From assembly GCA_010365175.1 (NCBI GenBank), contig JAAFGW010000116.1:1-8485 (forward strand): a stretch of 8,485 nucleotides of DNA, in the 5' to 3' direction. Shown here piece after piece: positions 6,132-8,485 of this stretch. The translations under genes were made by a program, and so were the position numbers. The DNA is from Sulfuriferula multivorans. Its GTDB lineage: Bacteria > Pseudomonadota > Gammaproteobacteria > Burkholderiales > Thiobacillaceae. How positions within the stretch are numbered: the first letter of the stretch is position 1; every line of letters begins with the position of its first letter. Under the pieces are notes generated by a model, which worked only from the letters and a program-made list of their open reading frames with translations, was not told the origin of the DNA and searched no databases.

Positions 6132-8485
6132 TTATTGGAAAATCTGCCGCCAGCTCGACCGTCTCTGAGAAGACGGCAAGGAGTTCAGGTCAACATCAAG
6201 TGAATTCCCGGTAGCCGCGTTCTTCTTGCTCAGGCTGATTGGCTTGAGCATAGTGCTGTTACCAGGATTCTTCTGCAAACGCACCGCACTGGGAATCGAG
6301 GATTTCTTTACACCAGAAGCATAGTCATTGGCTGTACCGAGATTGTCATCTGTATCGACATCGCCATCGCCATCCACGTCAAACGTTGGGCCTATTAGTG
6401 CTCCGCCCATCACTGCATCAAGCTCCATCAACCAGCCTGTTCCTCCGGCACCACATACAGCGCTATCCGGGATAAGCGTGGTGAACAAAATACGATTGTC
6501 ATAGAGTGCTGGCTCGCTCACGATCCGTTCGCCTGATGCAGGCAGGTCCATGAACCAACCCCGTTTCGTTCCGCCCGTCACAACCGGTGCTTTCCAGGCT
6601 ACGGCATTGCTGCTCGACCTACGATATTCCTTGCCGGAAACGGTGGTAGCGGTCGTAATGGTCTGCTCTTGCAGATCGCCGCGGCCCGAGATCGTTGAGG
6701 GCGACACGTTTTGATCCCATAGCGAATAAAAAGTCTGCGAAGTGGTTGTTGCAATATCCGAGCTCTCGAGATACTTGCCGGTTCCAAAGTACAACAGGAA
6801 GCCATCGCCGCTGAAATGACGCGACACCTCTACAGCACTGGTAATCGGCTGCGGATTATTGCTGGTATCCCTCGCAACGAACAATGGCTGTGGCGAGGCC
6901 GTCGTACCAAATGCCACGCCCCAGTTATTTATATTGGTTGAGCATCCGCTACCACCTGCACCGCACAAATCGAACTTCCACATGTTGCCCAGCAAATCGC
7001 CTGCGTAAGCGTAATCCACATCGCCATCGCCATCGATATCGATCAGCGTCGGGGTCGCCAGCGCGTTCGGGGTGGCGACAGATCCGGTGTTGGTCGATAT
7101 TTTCTTGATGAGTGCCCCTGTCGCTATATCGACGATGTAAAGAGAAGCGTAGCCTGTCGTGCTGGCACTACCATCTGCCTCGCTATTGTTATAGCCATTG
7201 CTGAACACGGCGGCCCAGACACCGTTGTTAAGCTTCACGATGCTGGGCTGACCCATCACATAGCCCATGTCATTATCGCTAAATTCCCACTTCACGATCG
7301 AACTGGCACTGGCTTCAATGAATGTACTTGGACTGGTTACATCCAATGCAAACAGCCCTTGTCCCCCTGCGCCCAAACTGGACACCAGCATGGAGCGCCA
7401 GGCACCCGAATAAAAGGCATCAACCACGGTTGGCGAGCCATCGACAAAGTAGCGATGGGCATAGGCCGGCGAAGTCAGCTTGGATAAATTCGGATAAACC
7501 TTGCTTGGGACATAGGCCAGTTTTTCCTGTCCCGTCGCCGCATCAAAACCATGCAGCATGCCGTCGTTAGCACCGACATAGATCATGGGTGTACGCGCCA
7601 TATGCGTAGTGCGGAACGCGTTGTAACTTACCGACTCGAGCGTGTCAGAATAATTGAATGAAGGTGCACCTACATAAGCCGGTGCCGAATTCACCAGATC
7701 GCCCAGCACGCTGATCAGGCGGCTGCGGAAACCGGCAATACCGGTTTGGCCACGCAGGAAGTTGAGCCGGTTGGCACCCGCGCCATCATTCGTCCCACTA
7801 ATGTTGGTATTGAGTGCAGTCACCTGGGCGGTATCCAGTTCGGTTGACGTCGGGCTAACAGGATTGGCAGGCCAGCGGAAGGGAATGCCCGTACTGTTGC
7901 TGGGCTTGAACGTGAGAATTTTGCGCCCGGTATTGTAATTTTGGCCATTCAGTACCAGGCCCGCCTGCCACGCGACAGTCGTCAGTGCACCCGTCGTTGA
8001 ATTCGTGTTGTAAGCATACAAATCGCCAGACCAATCCGCGGAGTTGAACTGTCCCTGGTAGATTCTTCCGCCCGCAATAACCGATCCGGAAGTCAAGGCA
8101 ACCGCAGCCGCTGAGCCCGATTGCGTGAGTATGTCAGTAAATATGGTGTTAAACGTAGTGTTCAGAGTGGCAAGGTTGTCTGCAAAAAAAGCAGAGCCCG
8201 TTCCGCCCGCAACTGCCATTCGATCAAGAGGGTTGGGCGGGTTGGTCACAAAATAATTATTCGTGAATTCAGGCAGCGCAAAGCCGATAATGTAAGACTT
8301 GACGGGGCGCGTGCCCCCAGCAAGATTGGATACCGCCGCCACCGCGTTATTCACTTCAGCTGCTGCAAAGGGCTGACCCGGCACGTAGTCATTACGGCCG
8401 CCCCCATTCTTCATAGCCGTCCCCGCACTATTCACACTGGGCAAGCCGTTCGTCAGAAAAACCACGAAATCCTTGCCGCATGAAT
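6132..8485 (-). CDS. pilY1: Type IV pilus tip adhesin/biogenesis protein PilY1 (C-terminal 783 residues, 5' end outside window)
   Basis: The frame runs unbroken from the right edge to the TAA at 6132-6134, so the gene begins beyond the window; a GTG at 8463-8465 is internal, since SCGKDF precedes it in frame. The visible part opens with the end of a von Willebrand A-like domain (FVVFLTNGLPSVN). The linker GGRIYQGQFNSADWSGDLYAY leads into the PilC/PilY1 beta-propeller (YVGANDGMLHGFDAATGQE, SLGAGGQGLFALDV, FSDNDMGYVMGQPS, YIVDIATGALIKK). DIDGDGDVDYAYAGDLLG at about 7014-7040 is the EF-hand-like calcium loop of PilY1. LYFGTGKYLESSD follows, and the protein ends in RSSWRQIF, a family-typical tail. 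A second aspartate-rich loop (DVDGDGDVDTDD) lies at 6345-6380. PilY1 is exported, works with minor pilins at the pilus tip and controls retraction and adhesion. It heads the pilY1-pilY2-like-pilE end of the minor pilin operon. Confidence 0.95.
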   Translation of the reverse strand, partial: SCGKDFVVFLTNGLPSVNSAGTAMKNGGGRNDYVPGQPFAAAEVNNAVAAVSNLAGGTRPVKSYIIGFALPEFTNNYFVTNPPNPLDRMAVAGGTGSAFFADNLATLNTTFNTIFTDILTQSGSAAAVALTSGSVIAGGRIYQGQFNSADWSGDLYAYNTNSTTGALTTVAWQAGLVLNGQNYNTGRKILTFKPSNSTGIPFRWPANPVSPTSTELDTAQVTALNTNISGTNDGAGANRLNFLRGQTGIAGFRSRLISVLGDLVNSAPAYVGAPSFNYSDTLESVSYNAFRTTHMARTPMIYVGANDGMLHGFDAATGQEKLAYVPSKVYPNLSKLTSPAYAHRYFVDGSPTVVDAFYSGAWRSMLVSSLGAGGQGLFALDVTSPSTFIEASASSIVKWEFSDNDMGYVMGQPSIVKLNNGVWAAVFSNGYNNSEADGSASTTGYASLYIVDIATGALIKKISTNTGSVATPNALATPTLIDIDGDGDVDYAYAGDLLGNMWKFDLCGAGGSGCSTNINNWGVAFGTTASPQPLFVARDTSNNPQPITSAVEVSRHFSGDGFLLYFGTGKYLESSDIATTTSQTFYSLWDQNVSPSTISGRGDLQEQTITTATTVSGKEYRRSSSNAVAWKAPVVTGGTKRGWFMDLPASGERIVSEPALYDNRILFTTLIPDSAVCGAGGTGWLMELDAVMGGALIGPTFDVDGDGDVDTDDNLGTANDYASGVKKSSIPSAVRLQKNPGNSTMLKPISLSKKNAATGNSLDVDLNSLPSSQRRSSWRQIFQ

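Noticed and set aside
8463..8465. GTG as start of pilY1
   Set aside because: Codons upstream remain open to the window edge and encode SCGKDF, which continues the von Willebrand-like domain; the gene is cut by the window.
8121..8483. 120-codon plus-strand frame opposite pilY1
   Set aside because: It is antisense to a conserved part of pilY1 and its arginine/histidine-rich translation matches nothing recognisable.
1..8485. CRISPR array, tRNA/rRNA genes, insertion sequences
   Set aside because: No regularly spaced direct repeats, no tRNA-like cloverleaf in the non-coding stretches, and no transposase or terminal inverted repeats were seen.

Overview
The window looks like a betaproteobacterial chromosome segment (Nitrosomonadales/Gallionellales/Burkholderiales-like). 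This rests on gene order, on protein motifs that read like beta/gamma-proteobacterial orthologues, and on a PEP-CTERM gene, a class common in biofilm-forming betaproteobacteria. No species call is possible from the sequence alone.

Left part (1-4864, plus strand): a tightly packed housekeeping cluster in the order ribF (3' end only), ileS, lspA, fkpB, ispH. Gaps are 12 and 16 nt, and there are overlaps of 8 nt (ileS/lspA) and 4 nt (lspA/fkpB). This is the classic ribF-ileS-lspA-fkpB-ispH operon: flavin cofactor synthesis, isoleucyl-tRNA charging, lipoprotein signal peptide cleavage, an FKBP-type prolyl isomerase, and the last step of the MEP isoprenoid pathway. All proteins look intact with their catalytic motifs present.

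Middle (4865-5345): an AT-rich spacer (about 36% G+C by hand count, clearly lower than the flanking genes). It holds a terminator-like hairpin after ispH, repeated TGGATC/GATCCA half-sites, and a TATAAT box. It ends in a 56-codon gene (5129-5299) that is almost nothing but a signal peptide followed by a PEP-CTERM sorting signal. This mini PEP-CTERM gene is the most unusual item in the window.

Right part (5346-8485, minus strand, convergent with the left part): the 3' end of a type IVa minor-pilin operon, read right to left as pilY1 (5' end outside the window), a small secreted protein in the position of pilY2, and pilE. The order ispH | pilE - pilY2 - pilY1 in convergent orientation matches, from memory, the arrangement in Pseudomonas aeruginosa. 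The PEP-CTERM gene therefore sits inside an otherwise widely conserved junction.

The pilus genes act together: PilY1 is the tip adhesin/retraction regulator that works with the minor pilins, PilE is one of those minor pilins, and the PilY2-like protein is an accessory periplasmic protein. No tRNA, rRNA, CRISPR array or insertion sequence was seen.
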